Shown one piece after another: positions 35,959 to 50,900 of a stretch of DNA of 64,000 bases. The position numbers were made by a program, and so were the translations under genes. This stretch comes from Spirodela intermedia (taxonomy: Eukaryota; Streptophyta; Magnoliopsida; Alismatales; Araceae), in assembly GCA_902729315.2 (NCBI GenBank), contig LR746277.1, positions 1,741,001 to 1,805,000 on the forward strand, written 5' to 3'. Each line of letters opens with the position of its first letter. Positions within the stretch are counted from its first letter, which is position 1. The notes under the pieces are model-generated. The model had not been told where the DNA came from and made no database searches. It saw nothing but the letters and a program-made list of their open reading frames with translations.

Positions 35959-38900
35959 GGTCTACGACAATCCTCCTGTCTGCCGTGTTACTTGCGCTCC
36001 TAAGGACGGCGGTGTTGGTTGGCGCGGCGACCAACCCATCGGACGGTTGGTGCTTTATGCTATCCTCTTCTATTTCTTCTGCCATTATTTCCTTCAGTTA
36101 TATGCCTCGTGTTATATATGGCTAAACTCTCTATCAACCATGGGAAAAGATTTATTACATTATATAACATGGTCAAATGAACTGGCCATTTCTTTCAAAG
36201 AAGTTATTTGATCATTAGATACTTTATAAAGCAGCACTGATCGGTGCTACCACTTGCAGTTCAAGTCCTCCAAGTCCTCTATGGATCACTGAACAGACCT
36301 TATCAGCTATCTGGATGGAAGTCAAGTGGCGGTGATCCCTGTGGAGAATCATGGAAGGGGATCTCTTGCTCTGGCTCATCAGTTGTTTCTATGTAAAGAA
36401 GAGGATCCCTTGACACCCGCTACAGTTATTGCGCAATTTTGTTCCATTGCTTAATAATTACCTCTGCAACCTTAACAGTCAAAACCCTGGCCTCGGGCTT
36501 GATGGATCCTTGGGTTACCAACTTGCAAACCTATTATCTTTGAGAACACTGTGAGAATGTCCCCTTGCCTTTTTTTTACCAAATATTGTGCTCATCTCCG
36601 TCTCTTCTATGATTGTGTTTACTTCATTACTTCTTTTCTCTGTTTTAAGGGATCTTAGCGACAACTACATACACGATGCAATCCCGTATCAACTACCTCC
36701 GAATCTTACCTACCTGTAAATTTCATTCCCCTTCTGCGTCCCTTTATCTATTATTTTTTAGGCGGCCCCTGATTTTTGAACACAGGAATCTTGCAAACAA
36801 TAGATTGACTGGCAACGTTCCCTACTCGATTTCTACCATGGTGTTCCTCAATTATCTGTAAGTGCTCGTTTGGATGTAATTTTTTTTGTCCTTTTTCGAC
36901 AAAGTGGCACCTTAAATTCAGTGGAATGTCATAGTAGAAAGCCCTTGGTTGCAGGAATGCTAGCAGCAACTCACTCTCTGAAGCAATTGGGGATGTTTTT
37001 TTGAAGCTCCAAGATCTATCTGTTCTGTAAGCACCTTTACTTTTCGAGTATACTTTGCATTGATTTTGTCTCAGGCCATTCTGTTACCGGACTATGAAGG
37101 ACACCAAATTGGGGTGGAGGGGGGGGGCAACTAATTTATGGGGTTGATTAACCTCAACATGGCTGATTCTAGGGATATTGGCTTCAGTTTTCTGCATTAT
37201 CTGACCTAATATCGCTTATACCGTCTGGTTTTACTTGTAATTCTGCATTTGATCTCACCACCTGCTGGTGTATCTGAATAAATAAGAAGGAAATTGTGGA
37301 GGAAGAAAAAACACGAAAGGGAAACGATTTATCTAGTGATGTTGCCAATGTTGTAGTAACTGCGGTTGATCACCATGGCATCATTTCTTCCATGCTGCTA
37401 GTTGCCTCTTGTCTAGGCAGCTGCAATGTGGCGGCTATCATCCTGCCACCTTCATCCCAATCCATCCTGCAAGTGGAGCTTGGGAATTCTGATTCATTTG
37501 TCTGTATGCTGCCAAAATTCTGATGCATTTTGTAAAATTTTCAAATGGAGTACTTTCAAAAATAACTTTCAGTATTGTATCCTTTTGATGTATCATTTGT
37601 GGGATGCTCATGTGGCGTTGGACTTGTCACTGTGACCCGTGGCTTCTTGTTTTGCATCGGTAGGGTCACAGTTTATGTCTAAGTTCCATGTGATGCAACC
37701 AAGCACATGCAAGTGGTGAACTATGGTGGCAATGTGAAGCCTCACTTTTTTTCTGAGATACCTACGAGATATTTGCGTGTAGCTGTAATGGTTTACCATC
37801 TTCTGCACAAAAATGTAGTTTTTTGTTGGGGTTATAGAGCATGTTAAAATTTATATTTTTCAAGAATGTTGGGTTCAAGTGATTTTAAGTTTTTTAGGTG
37901 TATGTCAATATTTGAATGCAAGATCTACATATTTTTAGATAAGTTGACTATCTCAGCATAGCAAAAATTACATAGTAAAAGGAGTGTAGTTTTCATAAAG
38001 TTGCATTTTGGCACTATGACTTACCTTGCATACCTTATTAAAGCATGCTTAGTGATATTTCAGTTTTTTACCCTCACTTGAGCACATTCGATTGTACTAT
38101 CTTCAAACTTCTAACAAATGAAGTTAACATGAGTAACTATACTCTCAAATTTCGATTCTAGTAGAGTTTTCATGTTACAGAGTTATGTGGAGACCAATGT
38201 GTTCCTTTGGTTTTCGATTGTTCACAATGTACAAATTTACAAGTATTCTTGAAAATATTTCATCTAACTACAAAGAAATGTTTTCTATTAACTGAGAATA
38301 AGTGACCAACACTTACAGTATATCAGAGAATTGCTCGGTTGCAGGAGGTTTTTACAAAGCTAAAGAATGAAGCAGCGCCTTTTATTATTTGCTGTATGTA
38401 CCCTTTTTAGTGAAGAGAATTATATGAGCAACGTGTGGATGAATACTTGAATAAATACAACAGAAACTGCCTCAACAGAAACCAGTAGAATGTAATTATT
38501 ATTTGATGAATGAGTTTTTTCTATAGTTATAACATTTGTAATTTTTCCATGAATTGGATCATTAATTCCTATCTAGATTGGTTCTAGCATGGGCCAATCT
38601 AACCAGCTTATCCTATCCTGGAGTCCATGAGAGATGCCTGCTTGATGATGGTTTTACCTTGGCTCATTGGTATCTTGAGTTATAAAAATTCTCACTAGAA
38701 CCCAGTACTGTTGTCTGAAACTGTCAAACTAATGATAGTTTTAAGTGTCATGAAGTAGGTGTTGACAGCTACAGGACAAGGCTTGGCACCTACAGTACGA
38801 ATGTTGACACCTACAGTAAAAAGATTGACATCTGTGGAAATTTTCCGAAGTACTAACAAAAGAAACTGATAAACTAGCTGTTGGATGATTTTTTCTCTAA

Positions 38901-41900
38901 CAGTAGATTATTTTTCATAGGCCACTAAAGACCTACACCACCAACCAAGTATTTCCCTTGGTATTCATTAGATCACCTCTAAACGATCATATGTTGGTTT
39001 CTCAAATGTTCAAACTGATGCTTTACACTGTGACAACCCTTGCTTAATAGCGATCTAGCACCAGACAATAAGAAGTAATAAAAAGACAACATTCTCCAAG
39101 AATGTTGTTGAAAGCAAAGGCAGTGTAGTTAGCCATTCATGAAAGCATGCTTGATTCCATTGACAATCCAACTACCATTTTGTGGTTTGTGAGTTTTTTC
39201 ACGAAATATAATTTCGTATGACAATTACAACATGGAACAATTACCTCTCCTCTTTGTGGACTACTCTTCTAGCTAAGACGTTCAAGATAGTTGGCTTAGA
39301 ATTTGACACTTGTTAAGTTGCAGCTGATTTCCTTTGTTTGATTTTTCCGTTGGGGTCCCATCAAGTACTTGAACGAGTTTGGGTCTCCAGTGTTGTAAAT
39401 AGTTGTTCAATTTTCTTGTTTGTCTGCTAGTATTATCGTATAATTTCAGTCTTTGCAGCAGACTATTCATTCAACATGACTTATTACACTTAACAAGCAC
39501 AAGGCTGCTACTCGAAACTGGGTGTTTTTCTGTGAAATGTCTCGTCCATCACTGAAATATGAAAATGTACTCTGATTCTAGATATATTCTTGTTTTCCCA
39601 ATCATGCTTAGCGATGATGACTATTGTAGTGTCAGACAAGAAGCCATCCATGAGGCTCTTTGTGGGAGGATTAATTTTGAAACAGGAAGTTACAAGATGG
39701 AATGTCAGTAAATTAAATTACTTCGTCATGCACACTTAAACCCTTCCCCACCCTTACAATCTTCATAGAGTTTGATGCTTGGAGTATTATGATGCACGAA
39801 TGTGTTTTCCGTTTTTATTGGGTTGTTTAATTGATAGGTATTTGGGAAATGTTATCAAAATCGGATGACATAGCATTACGTTGATTCATATATCCCATGT
39901 ATATCCATCTCGTGGGGTCATTTCGTGCTCTTTCATCTTCTTGAAAAAATTTGGAGAGTGAATGATATTACTGATGTAAATTTCGGTTATTTCCTCTTCT
40001 AAGACGGGCAACTTTCTTCAGTAATTACTTGTAAGGTCAAATGTCTATCACTGGTGCCGTATGAGCTTCTGTTTTAAGTGTCTGGCACTTGCTTGTGCAG
40101 AAGGTTGTGTCAGAGGGAAGAAAAGATAAAATGCTTAAGGAGTTCACGCAAATGATTAAGTCTGGCACTGTCATCTTCTCATCTTTGACCTTGACCCTGT
40201 GTATTATTGATCAATTCTCAATAGAAGTGTTTTGTGCCACTGCACTTCGAAATGGTGGTTTACATATGTAAACATCCATGGAAAGGCTATACAGTGGAGT
40301 CTAATGTATTCATCATAAATTCTAACCGATCAATCTCCATTAGAAGTTTTAAGTTGTGCCATATTAATATTGTAGATCAGGCACATACATAGTCCTGATT
40401 TATGAGTTGTGCCATAAATAATCTTTACTGAAGGCTCCTAATTCCTTGTTTGTTACCTGCTCTGATTGCCCTTGATAATTTTCTGATTGATCATAATCTA
40501 CCCACATACTGCAGAGTATTCATTCAGACATAAGATTTATCAAAGAAAATGCCGTAGGCCTTTGATGGTGCCCATGGAACTAGTTATGCATAAACTTTGC
40601 TCCGTTGGCCCTGGTACTTCTGATTTATTCACTTATTCATATTTAGCAACTTGCTGGATTTCATTCCCATAGTGTGAAGTATTTTTCATATCATTTTCAT
40701 GCAATACATGTAGATGTGGAAAGTGGTTTTAATTTATGGAAATCGTCTATTATTTTCTAACAGGGACCTCTCTTTCAACAACTTGACTGGTGTGCTGCCA
40801 AATTCTTTTAGTTCCTTGTTGAACCTATCCAGCCTGTAAGTTCACTATGGTCAAACTCTTCTGATCTGTAACTCCAATGTAGAGAGATTTTCTCATCTTT
40901 TTGACGAATTATTGAATGAATCCTGATGCACTACTTTCACAGTTATTTGCAGGACAATCAATTGACTGGGCCAGTCGATGTTCTCTCAAATCTTGAAATA
41001 GAGAATTTGTGTGTAACATTTTTCTCATCTTTTCATTTATCCGTATCAACTTCCTTTGTTTTTGATTACTTGATACCCCCTAACAGGAATATTGCAAACA
41101 ACCATTTTACTGGTTGGATTCCTCGTGAATTTAGTGGAATACCTAACCTCAGGTTGGCAGTTTTTGTTGTTCATTAGTCTTTTGTGTTATCCATGACAAC
41201 GGATTTGACTTACATTTCTATCTTGACAGAATTGAAGGCAACCCTTTCAACAATAGCCCTGCTCCTCCACCACCCCCTTATATATCCCCCCCACCTGACA
41301 AGTCAAATAGTACTCATAACCAAAATCGGTATCCCAAAATTTCTACAATTGAACCTGAAGGCCCTACTCCGAACACAAAAAATAATAAAAGCTCAATGGT
41401 GGGACCAATAATGGGCATAGTAGTCGGTTCTGCATTTGTTGGCCTTTGTGCAACTGTTGCTGTTTTCTTTTGTCTTTGGAACTATTCCAAGGGCAAAGGT
41501 GCTGTGAATAATAACTTGAAGGACTCCCCAGCTCTCGTACTTGGAACGGACAAAGGTTATTCTTTTTCTTTGTCATTGTTTTGAATGTTTTTATACTTTT
41601 CTTTGATTGGGGAAGATTTGAAGTTTACCCTCTTTCTAGAGTGGAAGCATGATGTGGCTATTTTTTATGGACTCTTATATGCACAAAATACACAATATGA
41701 ATGGATTCTTATGATGCTGTTGTTGATGCGATTTATAGTTGTTAGTGGTTTTATACCGTCGCATCTGTTTGAATATTCATTTTCTGTATTCTTTTTATTT
41801 GTGAATTACTTTTTCCAGCTATTGCTATCTGAGAAGCTGATGATTTCTTTTTCTTGTTGTCTTTTGTTGTTGAATGATGTTGACATCTTGTATATTTAAT

Positions 41901-44900
41901 TAAATTTTTAGTATTGGCACGTTTACTTTTTGTTCCTTTTTCATTGTATGACTATTCTAAAGTGTTATAATATTGGTTTTTCAACGTGGCTAATTTTTAT
42001 TTCTTTTTTATATGATGAAATTATTAGTAGACCTGTTTTGATGAAATTTCTCAATAAATCTACTTATCAGAAAGGTAATCAATATTCATTAACTGTAGAT
42101 CTTTCTTCTGTTGATCTATTTAAGTTAATGTGAGATTATGAATCAGACCCTGAGTGGTGTAAGATGAATCTCTTGGAGTTAAATGTGAAGCTCGGATACC
42201 TTTAAGCTGTTACTAGCGATGAAACACAATTTAGGGTACGTTTTTTAGGAGTCCTTCCTTCTGCCACTGATCTGACCTCTGTCAGGGCGTTACTCTGAGA
42301 CCCTCCTGACCCTGCTTCAGTCTCACTTCGAACGGGACTGCAGCTTATTTCAGCTACAAGCAGTAGTGGTAATAAGTTGCCATTTTGTAACTTACATCTA
42401 CTGCCCATGAACCGGTCAGTTGGCCCCTTCCCCCCTCTCCTCATCTCTGCCAAATATCCTCAGTAGATCCTTCATCTCACTAGCTGTGAGAAAGTCTTAT
42501 ACTTGCTTCTTGTTAGACTTTCTTTCATTTCAACGACACTAATGCGTTACTTCCAGTGAACATCTAAATTTACATTTAATCCAAACTCACCTGTACCCAT
42601 CCTCCAAGTTAGCATCTTACCATCCCAATAACTAATCAGTTGGCGTTCATTAGCTTGCTGCAAAAGCAAAAAGCGGAAAAATAAAGAATGTCACAGTTTA
42701 AAGTATGCAACCCATTTAATCACCATCCATTTCAAACAGAAATTATGGCACGCTATAGATCACGATCCATTTACTATGGATCCCTGTGTAAACTATAGAT
42801 GCCCCTTGCACCTCTATATGACTTTCTATGATTACTATAATTTACTTGAGAGTCGAAGCAAGTGTTCTTGTAGAGTAAGTAGAATGGTTACTTTTATTCT
42901 AATTTTAGGTCTTGTGAAAATAGTGATGACTTAATCTGTGCACTTGGATTATAATATTTTTTGTGAATTCAAACATTTTGTGGGAAATGATGTACAATTA
43001 GGAGTTCGGCTCTTAGTTGGCCCATTTCCTTGCTTGTTGGTTCATTTCCTATTTTTTTGATTTCTATGTTCTTTGGTAGTTTCCTAGCTTGTTTTGTGGC
43101 CTTGGTACTTATTTATAACAGTCATCTATGAATTTTTCCTCTACGTATCTTCCTAGAGTTTGTGCCACTATTCACAACATGGTATCAAAGCCAGTTTTTA
43201 GTCTTTGGCTTCCAAATAATCTAGGGTTTGCTTCGTTCTATTGTAGCCTAGGAGTCAAAGGGTTGCTTAGTTTATGAAAACCAGGAGAATCTCGTCATTC
43301 TAACACTCAACCATCGGGGAGAAGAACTAACAACGGAATCAAAGGCAGAAAGCCATATCTATGCTTGGTTCATACCTTTTTTATCCTCCTCTTTTGCATT
43401 GAATGTCACAGAGCAACGTAGGGTTGTCATTGATTGCATTTTCATCAATCACAGATGACTGATATTCTCTACGGTTGTTTACGAAATCTTTTTTTGATCA
43501 TCCACCTTCATTGTCAATGCTTTCAGCCTTGCCTACTTACATCAAGGCTATTTTGCCAACAATGCCAGCAATCCTTACACTGCAAGTAGCTGTCAGTTTT
43601 CTACAGATATCAGAAATTTTAGGATGACTGCTACAACACAATCTGGGGAATTGCCAGGCATTTAAGCTGAATATAGACTGAATGAATTTTTTTTTCCTTA
43701 GGTGGTCACAATTTGTTCTCACTGTTGAAAGAAAAAAAAGGAAAACCAGCCATCTCACAAGTACAAGACCAAAACCAAGGAATCTTCACGTTGAAGGATG
43801 GGATGAAGAATATGGCATGGCTATGGAATTCTGACTTTTGAGATTAGTGACATATGTATATTCCTAGCTACGGCCAAAGATATCTAAGATGCAATCCAGT
43901 AGTCATATTTTAAAGCTAGAGATGCATCTCAAGATTGTAAATAACTGTGAAGACAATGAGGATAAAACAGGGGAGCAAAAGAGTTACAGAATATGCTTGA
44001 ACCACGAGGTATGGACAACTTGGCAATAGTGGTGGCATATTAATGAGGACGTTTTGCATATTAATGAGGTGGTGGCACTGATTCATCGAGGTGGAAGCTT
44101 AATACTTGAACCACAAGGCATGAAGAGCTTGGCAGTGGTGGCAAGAGCTGGGAATAATTCAGGCAGAAATGTAGAGAGAGCACAAGTTGATGAGAGTGGA
44201 AAACCTAAAGTAAAGGCCTATAATCATGACCATACTAATACCATGAAATGTATATATTGTAAGAAGTCACATCATACATGTGAATGGTGTTGGATGCTCC
44301 ATGTGAATGTTAGGATCATAACAGATTTCCTAGGTTAGTTAATATTAATTTTTGGCCTATAAATAGTCCCCCCCCACCTTGTAGCCTTAGAGGAATGAAC
44401 ATTTTCACCAATTTATTTTGAGTTCCTTTCCTCACTGGAGGTTCTCCATCTCAACTAGTGGTTTTCAACATCCCTGTGGACTCAGGGAGCTATTTCTAAT
44501 CCTGTGGACTCTAGATCAACCCCTTGTGGACTCAAGGGACAAGGTTTCTTCACCTTGTGGACTCAGGGTGAAAGATCTTCATGGAAATCAAGTCTTTTGT
44601 GAATTCAAGAATGAGATTTCGACTCTGTGGAACTCAGGCTGCATCAACTCGATCAAATCATCCATCAAGCAACATTTCTGCTGTGTCAGTCTTCCCATTA
44701 CAATGAGAAAAGAGACTAGAGAATGCACAAGACAAACCTATAGAAAGTCAAGGAAATCGCTCTTTGTTTATTAAACACTCATCTTCATGTAACCATCACT
44801 CTTGGTATGTGTTGATGAAATAATAGTGATTGGAAATGAGTTTAAAGAGAGAATATAAGTCAGTGTTTGGCTAAGGAGTTTATGATAAAAAACATTAGGG

Positions 44901-47900
44901 GGGCTGAAATATTTTCTCAAGATTGAAGTAGCTCGACTTGAGACATTTGGCATCTTCATCTCCCCAAAGATTTATGTTACATATCTTCTTAGAGAAACAT
45001 ACAAGAGCACATGCAAACCCACTGCTCCAATGGATCAGAATCTCAAACTTGGAAATGTAGAGGATGCTGCAGTAGGTAAGGAAATGTATCAGTGTTTGGT
45101 AGGAAGACTCATTTATCTGTCTCATACACAACTAGATATAGCATATGAAGTCTGTGCGATTAGCCACTTCATGCATAGTTGAAAGAAGATCCATCTGCAA
45201 TACACAACTAGATAAAGCATATGAAGTCTGTGTGATTAGCCGCTTCATGCGTAGTTGAAAGAAAATCCATCTACTGGCAGCTCACTAAGTGCCATATTAT
45301 CTCAAAGGGACACCAAGAAAAAATATTTCTGTCCAGAAAAATGGAGGATTGCTACTTGAGGCACACACATATCCAAATTATGCAAGGTCAGTGGTTGATG
45401 GGAGATCAACTAGTGGATATTGCACCTTTCTTTGTGGCAGTCTTGTGATGTAGACAAGTAAGAAACATAATGCGGTAGTATGGTAAATTGCAGAGAGTAA
45501 ATTCCGACGAATGACTCAAGGTTTGTGTGAGAACTTCTTTGGTTGAAGATTATCTTCGAAAACTTGAAGATTAAGTGGGATAGCCCAATGAGACTATTGT
45601 CACAGCAAGTCTGCAATTAGCATAGCTCACAACCCAGTGTAACTGGATTGAATGAAACATATGAAGATTGACAGACACTTGCAGACGTACCAAGGAATTA
45701 AGTAGTCATATATTTCAGACTCTTTTATCCAAGGTGGGAATGAAGCTTGAGGGGGGAGTATGGAAAGAACATGTAATGAGGAGTTTGGTTCTTAGTTGGA
45801 ATGTTTCCTAGTTTGTTGGTTCGTTTCATAATTTGTCTATTTACTAGTTTTTTTGTAAGTTTCCTTGTTTCGTGGCCCTGGTACTTGTATATAACAGTTA
45901 TCTGTGACGTGAACACGAGTTGATTTTTTTCCCTGCATATGAGGCCTCATAGGGTGCCACTGTTCATGACACATTTCGATGTATTTGTATCCATAGGCTT
46001 GCCACACATCATGATACCAAAAAACCCACATTTGCATTACATATCGTTAGCAAGTTTATGTTCAATTCTGTTCAATTCTTTACATTTTCATCTAACCATT
46101 AATGATAACTACGACTGTCCACTACCAAAACCTAGGTGTTGTCTGTTTTCATTGCAAATGGTGAAATTATGAATCCTTCAATTTTCAGATATCTACTTTT
46201 GTTCACACTGTGCTCTAGGTGAACGTTTTAATTCTTTCAAAGATTCTTCTTAAAACATTAATAATCATCACTCATGGATCTGTGTTCTGTTTCATTATGA
46301 TTTAATTACATCAACGTCATGGATTTATTATTTTACACTTTCATTACAAGGGATGACTTCCCCAATGAGCACCTTATAAGCAAAATTTTAACTTCTTAGA
46401 TGGATGGTATCAGTTTTCCAATTACAATTTATTGTATCGCATGTGCCAACAGAATGGAGCAATCGAACAAGGGATCCATTATTCTCTAAACCTCAATCAA
46501 GCTCTCCATACCAGAGAGAAGGTATTGATAAGTTTAGTGCTGATGTGGTTTCATTTGAATATATTTAAAGAATTGATCACGGAGTATTCGTGATTCTCAT
46601 GTCTAATTATTATCTTGCATTTTTTTTTGGACTTGTGATTTATCATTCATTGTTATTTATGCTGCTTGTTTTCATTTTATTAGTTCCTAATTTCTTCCTT
46701 TCTTCAGAAAGGCTATGAGGAGGTTATTATCGTGTCTTTAAGGTTGCCTAAACACTAATATAGAAACAAATTATAACCTGAAAACTGGATACAAATCGGA
46801 CAGTTTCGTACTCATACACTTCAGCCAATAGAGAAGGTATGCCTAGACTTCGGACTTAAAAGTAATCTGTATCTAGACCAAGATCTTTTGCCAGATCAGG
46901 GCAGCCTCCTGAGCAGGTTCAATCCTCATGAGTCAGAATTGCATTTTAAGACCTGATCAATGTCAACCTAATCCTTGGGCAGCGTCTTTCTTCCGAAACA
47001 AAGGAAGAGTAGTCCCTCTTTGAACACCATAGAATCACCTGGGAGTCTACTGATTTGTCGGTTGGTTGATTCTCAAAGATTCAGGTCGGTAGATGTCTAA
47101 AGGATAATGCCTTTGAATTCTTAACTGTTGTTTGCTATTGTTTTTATAATTTTTTTTTTTATGATTTATCAATTTGTAGAGTTGAAATCTTTCATGAGAC
47201 TGAAGTAGTAAAGTAAAGAATATACTGTCTATAATTGTCCACGAAAAGAAAGTATACCACTCTATGGAGTGAACGAGGATAATTGTGAAAATACCATTGA
47301 ATATAGTTAGCCAATGCTACGTTTAAAATCATTAAGTTAAATCTATCTTTTCAATAGAGTGCCATCTCAACTCCACTAGATAAGATCTTTGTACGTGTCT
47401 CCATATACATGTCATCTTCTCAACAAATGCGGGAAAGTCTGTGGCTCTAGAATGTATGCAATCAACCACGAAAACTATTTTGAATGCTTCTTTAAGTTTT
47501 GTTTCCAAAGTTTCTATGCCTTGACATGATGCTTCAGGTGGTGGTAGGTTGACAGTGTTTTCCTCTTTTGGGAGTAAGAGTTCGTCGTCCTAAAGGTATT
47601 AGATTCAGTGGGCACCACTTCTCAGTTTTAAAGGAGAAAACAGTTGGTACCACTCACCAAATGACCAGAATATGTTTCACCAGACTTAATGAGCTCTGGT
47701 TAGTTGCTGGTCAGTGCTTTTCTGCTTCAGTGTGAGTTGTGCCTGCACATTTCTCTGGGAAATCTCCCAGGCCCCTTTCTGGAACCTTTTAACTAACATA
47801 CAGAGTCTTTATCTTAATCATCATCTCATCCTGCAATTCACAATAGTGGAATTAGTTTTCCTAGGTTTGAATAGCAAAAAGTGACGAGTTTGAGAAATAT

Positions 47901-50900
47901 TTGCCTATTATTTCTCCTAGCATCTCCATGAGTTTACTCTTTCCTTGGAAACCACAGGTTTTTGTCTTTGTCATGCTTAAATATCTGGGATAAATATTTT
48001 GAGACAATTTTTCCCCTCTGGATAGTTTCTACATGTCAGGGCCTTTTCCCGCATTTCTTCATTTCTTGACCTAGTGGTCAATCCACTATTATCTAATTCA
48101 TTGGGCTCTATAACGGGGCGTATGTTTAATTATATTGGTATTCAAGCGTCCCGTTTTCCAGTCAATGAGTTTCTAGTGTTTCATTCTCTTCACACTCAAT
48201 ATTTTCTCTTGTTTGCTTCACATCTTTCCATTGTTGTTTACATTGCTTGCCACATAGACGAGCATGATATTGCAGAATGGTCATTCTCGTGTTGATGAGG
48301 TAGATTTAAAACTTTAAATCATCGAGAGATCAATGTCATGAAACCTTTTGTGAAGCAAATACTTTGATTATATGCAGAAATGAAGTGATTTACAAGCAAT
48401 AAAGTTCGTAGAAATAACACAAAAAAAACCAATTAAATACTTTTATTTTAGATGTTTTTGTATTTTTAATTTCTAATGTATGAAGTATTTTCAAGAATCA
48501 ATCTGTTTAGTTTTCCTTGCTTAAATTATTTATTTACTCGAATGTTTCTTTGAGTTGCTGGTCTTGGATATAAATGGTCATAAAAAAATTATGTAAAATT
48601 ATATCCTAATCATTATCACTGGTGTTTTGCAAAATTATTAAGGTTACTCCCTACATAATAGGGGTTAGAGGTAAATGAATCTTGAGACGGTTTCTGCTGT
48701 TCTCCCCTATGTCCTTTGTGACAAGGTTTTATTTCTCCATTTCAACATGATATAAGAGTGGGTTCATTTCGAGCAGGTTTTCTTTCTACCATTCAGAACG
48801 GTTCTACTTTTGTCAGTTCTCTAGTCTAGGAAAACAAGTCCATTGTCACCTCCTCTTCTGGTGAGGTCCTTTGCCAGAGAGGCAGTTCTACTACCAGAGA
48901 GCACTGATCTTGTTCTGACTCATTTCTTATACCGTGATCTTCATTTTTCATTTGATAGTATATCTGAGTTCATCAGCAGCAGGTTTGTCAATGACATCTT
49001 TAAGTTCATTAACGTCATTTCTGTCTACATCAAATCTTCTATCTAGAGGCTGAAATATCTAGGTCTATTACTGTTGTTTCCATCTTTATCAACGTTTTAT
49101 GAGAGGTAAAATCAACCTCTCTTACTTGCCCTTGTCTTAGTCTAGTGTCATCTTCTGCAGTCTGTCTCCCTCTGTTCTGCATCAGTCTTATGTCTTCCTT
49201 AATAGGGTGACCAAAGTTCTCCATAGTCCATGTCTGGTGCTGTCTGCTCACCTCTGACTTCGTCGGAATGGCTGTCACCATCGAGTTTGTCTGCGAGTTC
49301 ATTTGTCTTGATCTCACTCAATCGATGGGAGGGGTGTTGGTCCACGTTTCTCTTAAGAACTGAGCCCCATCATCACATCGATCGTCATAGTTGATAGTCT
49401 TTGCATCAGAGCTTGGTACTATAAAGATCTCCAAGCAGAGGGATACTCTCTGTATACTTGGTGCCACCCTGTCAACTATACCTCGTGACTCCAAGGCAAG
49501 CTCTGCAGCCTTGGGACATAGTGAGCATCATGATCAAGTACATGTGTTTGGTGTTATCATATCCATAGTGAGTTGTCCCTGGGGGATGACAAGCATCAGA
49601 GAAGCCGAAGGTGCTGCAAGTCTACAACCTCAGCGGTGGTCATTTTTGACTACCATCAAAGGGAGAGCTGCTGCCTCAGCGGATCTTCATCATCACTAAC
49701 AAGTAAATGCTTAGAGGGCAAGTTTCGTCATCAGCAACTTAGTCAAGATAAACTTTTCCAAAGTTCATCTTGAGGGGGAGTGTTGGAAATTCTAGGTCGT
49801 AAGAAAATTATGTAAAAGATTGAGAATGTTTTGCAAAATTGTGTAAGGTTCCTCCCTATATAATGGGCGTCAGAGGTGAATGAATCTTGAGGTGGTTTCT
49901 GCCATTTCAACAGATATTGACTTTGATTCCTTCTACAGCCTCCTTGTCTATGATAATACATGTCCCATTTACAAAATGATTTTTTTCCATTTGGCCAACC
50001 ATTTCTTTCTATGATGACTGAGGTCATGGCAGCTTGATATTGAAATGAAAACTATTAATATCAACTTGAGTAACTATTATTTATTAACAAGACAGATTAA
50101 TGCCCAAAGTTCCATAGATATTGCTAAAAGGTGAGTTGTAGTACTGGCCCAATTCACTTTCGATTGGAAAAATATGTCATGCAAACTGCTGTGGTATTTC
50201 AAAGTTCGTCTACCTGGATTAGTTTCGTCTCATTGCCTTCAAATGAAATTGACAGTAAAAAAACTTATGTTCTGACTCAGTAATTGATTTCTTTTTTTGG
50301 AGGTTAGACATGCACATTCTTTCTCCAATCTTGGGCAGTATGTATCTCAGTTACCTTCTAAAGACATTTTCTCTTACTTTTTAGCGACAAGCAAAGGAAT
50401 ACAGGAGGTTTCCAAAGTTGCTGCATCTGTAACAAGCCTGAAACCACCAATAACTGAAAAGGCAGTTGATGATAAGTTATTTGGGAAGAATGGCTCTTCG
50501 AAAAGACAAAGGATGCCTATTACAGCAATGTCGTACTCAGTGGCTTCTCTTCAGCTTGCAACAAACAGCTTCAGTCAGGAATATCTGGTTGGTGAGGGAT
50601 CTCTTGGCCGTGTCTATAAGGCGGAAATGGCCAACGGGAAGGTAGAATAGAAGTTTAACCAGAAAGTATATGGTCATACATGCTAATTTGAAGATTTTAA
50701 AATTTTGAAAAAGTGATGTTCTGTTTCAATGTGGATTTAGATTTCAATTGCAGTTTCTTTTGATGATTCTTTTATTAAATGTTGATCTAGTCATCTCTAG
50801 ATCCATTTTTTTTTGCTAACCCGTTTTGAGTTTTATGTGGTAATTAAAATAGAATCAATGTTATTTATGCCTGGCTGGAGTTTTAGCATGTAATATTTAG

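Larger units (their letters stand above)
42979..45971 (+). mobile_element. Ty1/Copia LTR retrotransposon, decayed, in SRF intron 10
   Basis: The 5' LTR is 42979-43179 and the 3' LTR 45759-45971; they align from TGTGGGAAATG / TATGGAAAGAA to CACAACA / CATGACA. Both contain GTACTTRTWTATAACAGT-type sequence. The target duplication CATTT flanks the element exactly (42974-42978 and 45972-45976). The primer site TGGTATCAAAGCC (43180-43192) fits initiator Met-tRNA, and a purine tract GAGGGGGGAG precedes the 3' LTR. A gag-like frame (44054-44338) ends with a CX2CX4HX4C zinc knuckle. RT and RNase H motifs follow at 44780-45700: [55 protein letters not shown]. Frames are broken by stops; protease and integrase are missing. 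It is oriented with the host gene. Confidence 0.92.

Noticed and set aside
41585-42133. Two plus-strand frames of 104 and 67 codons in SRF intron 10
   Set aside because: Phenylalanine/leucine-rich products of T-rich intron DNA; no exon needed between the flanking exons.
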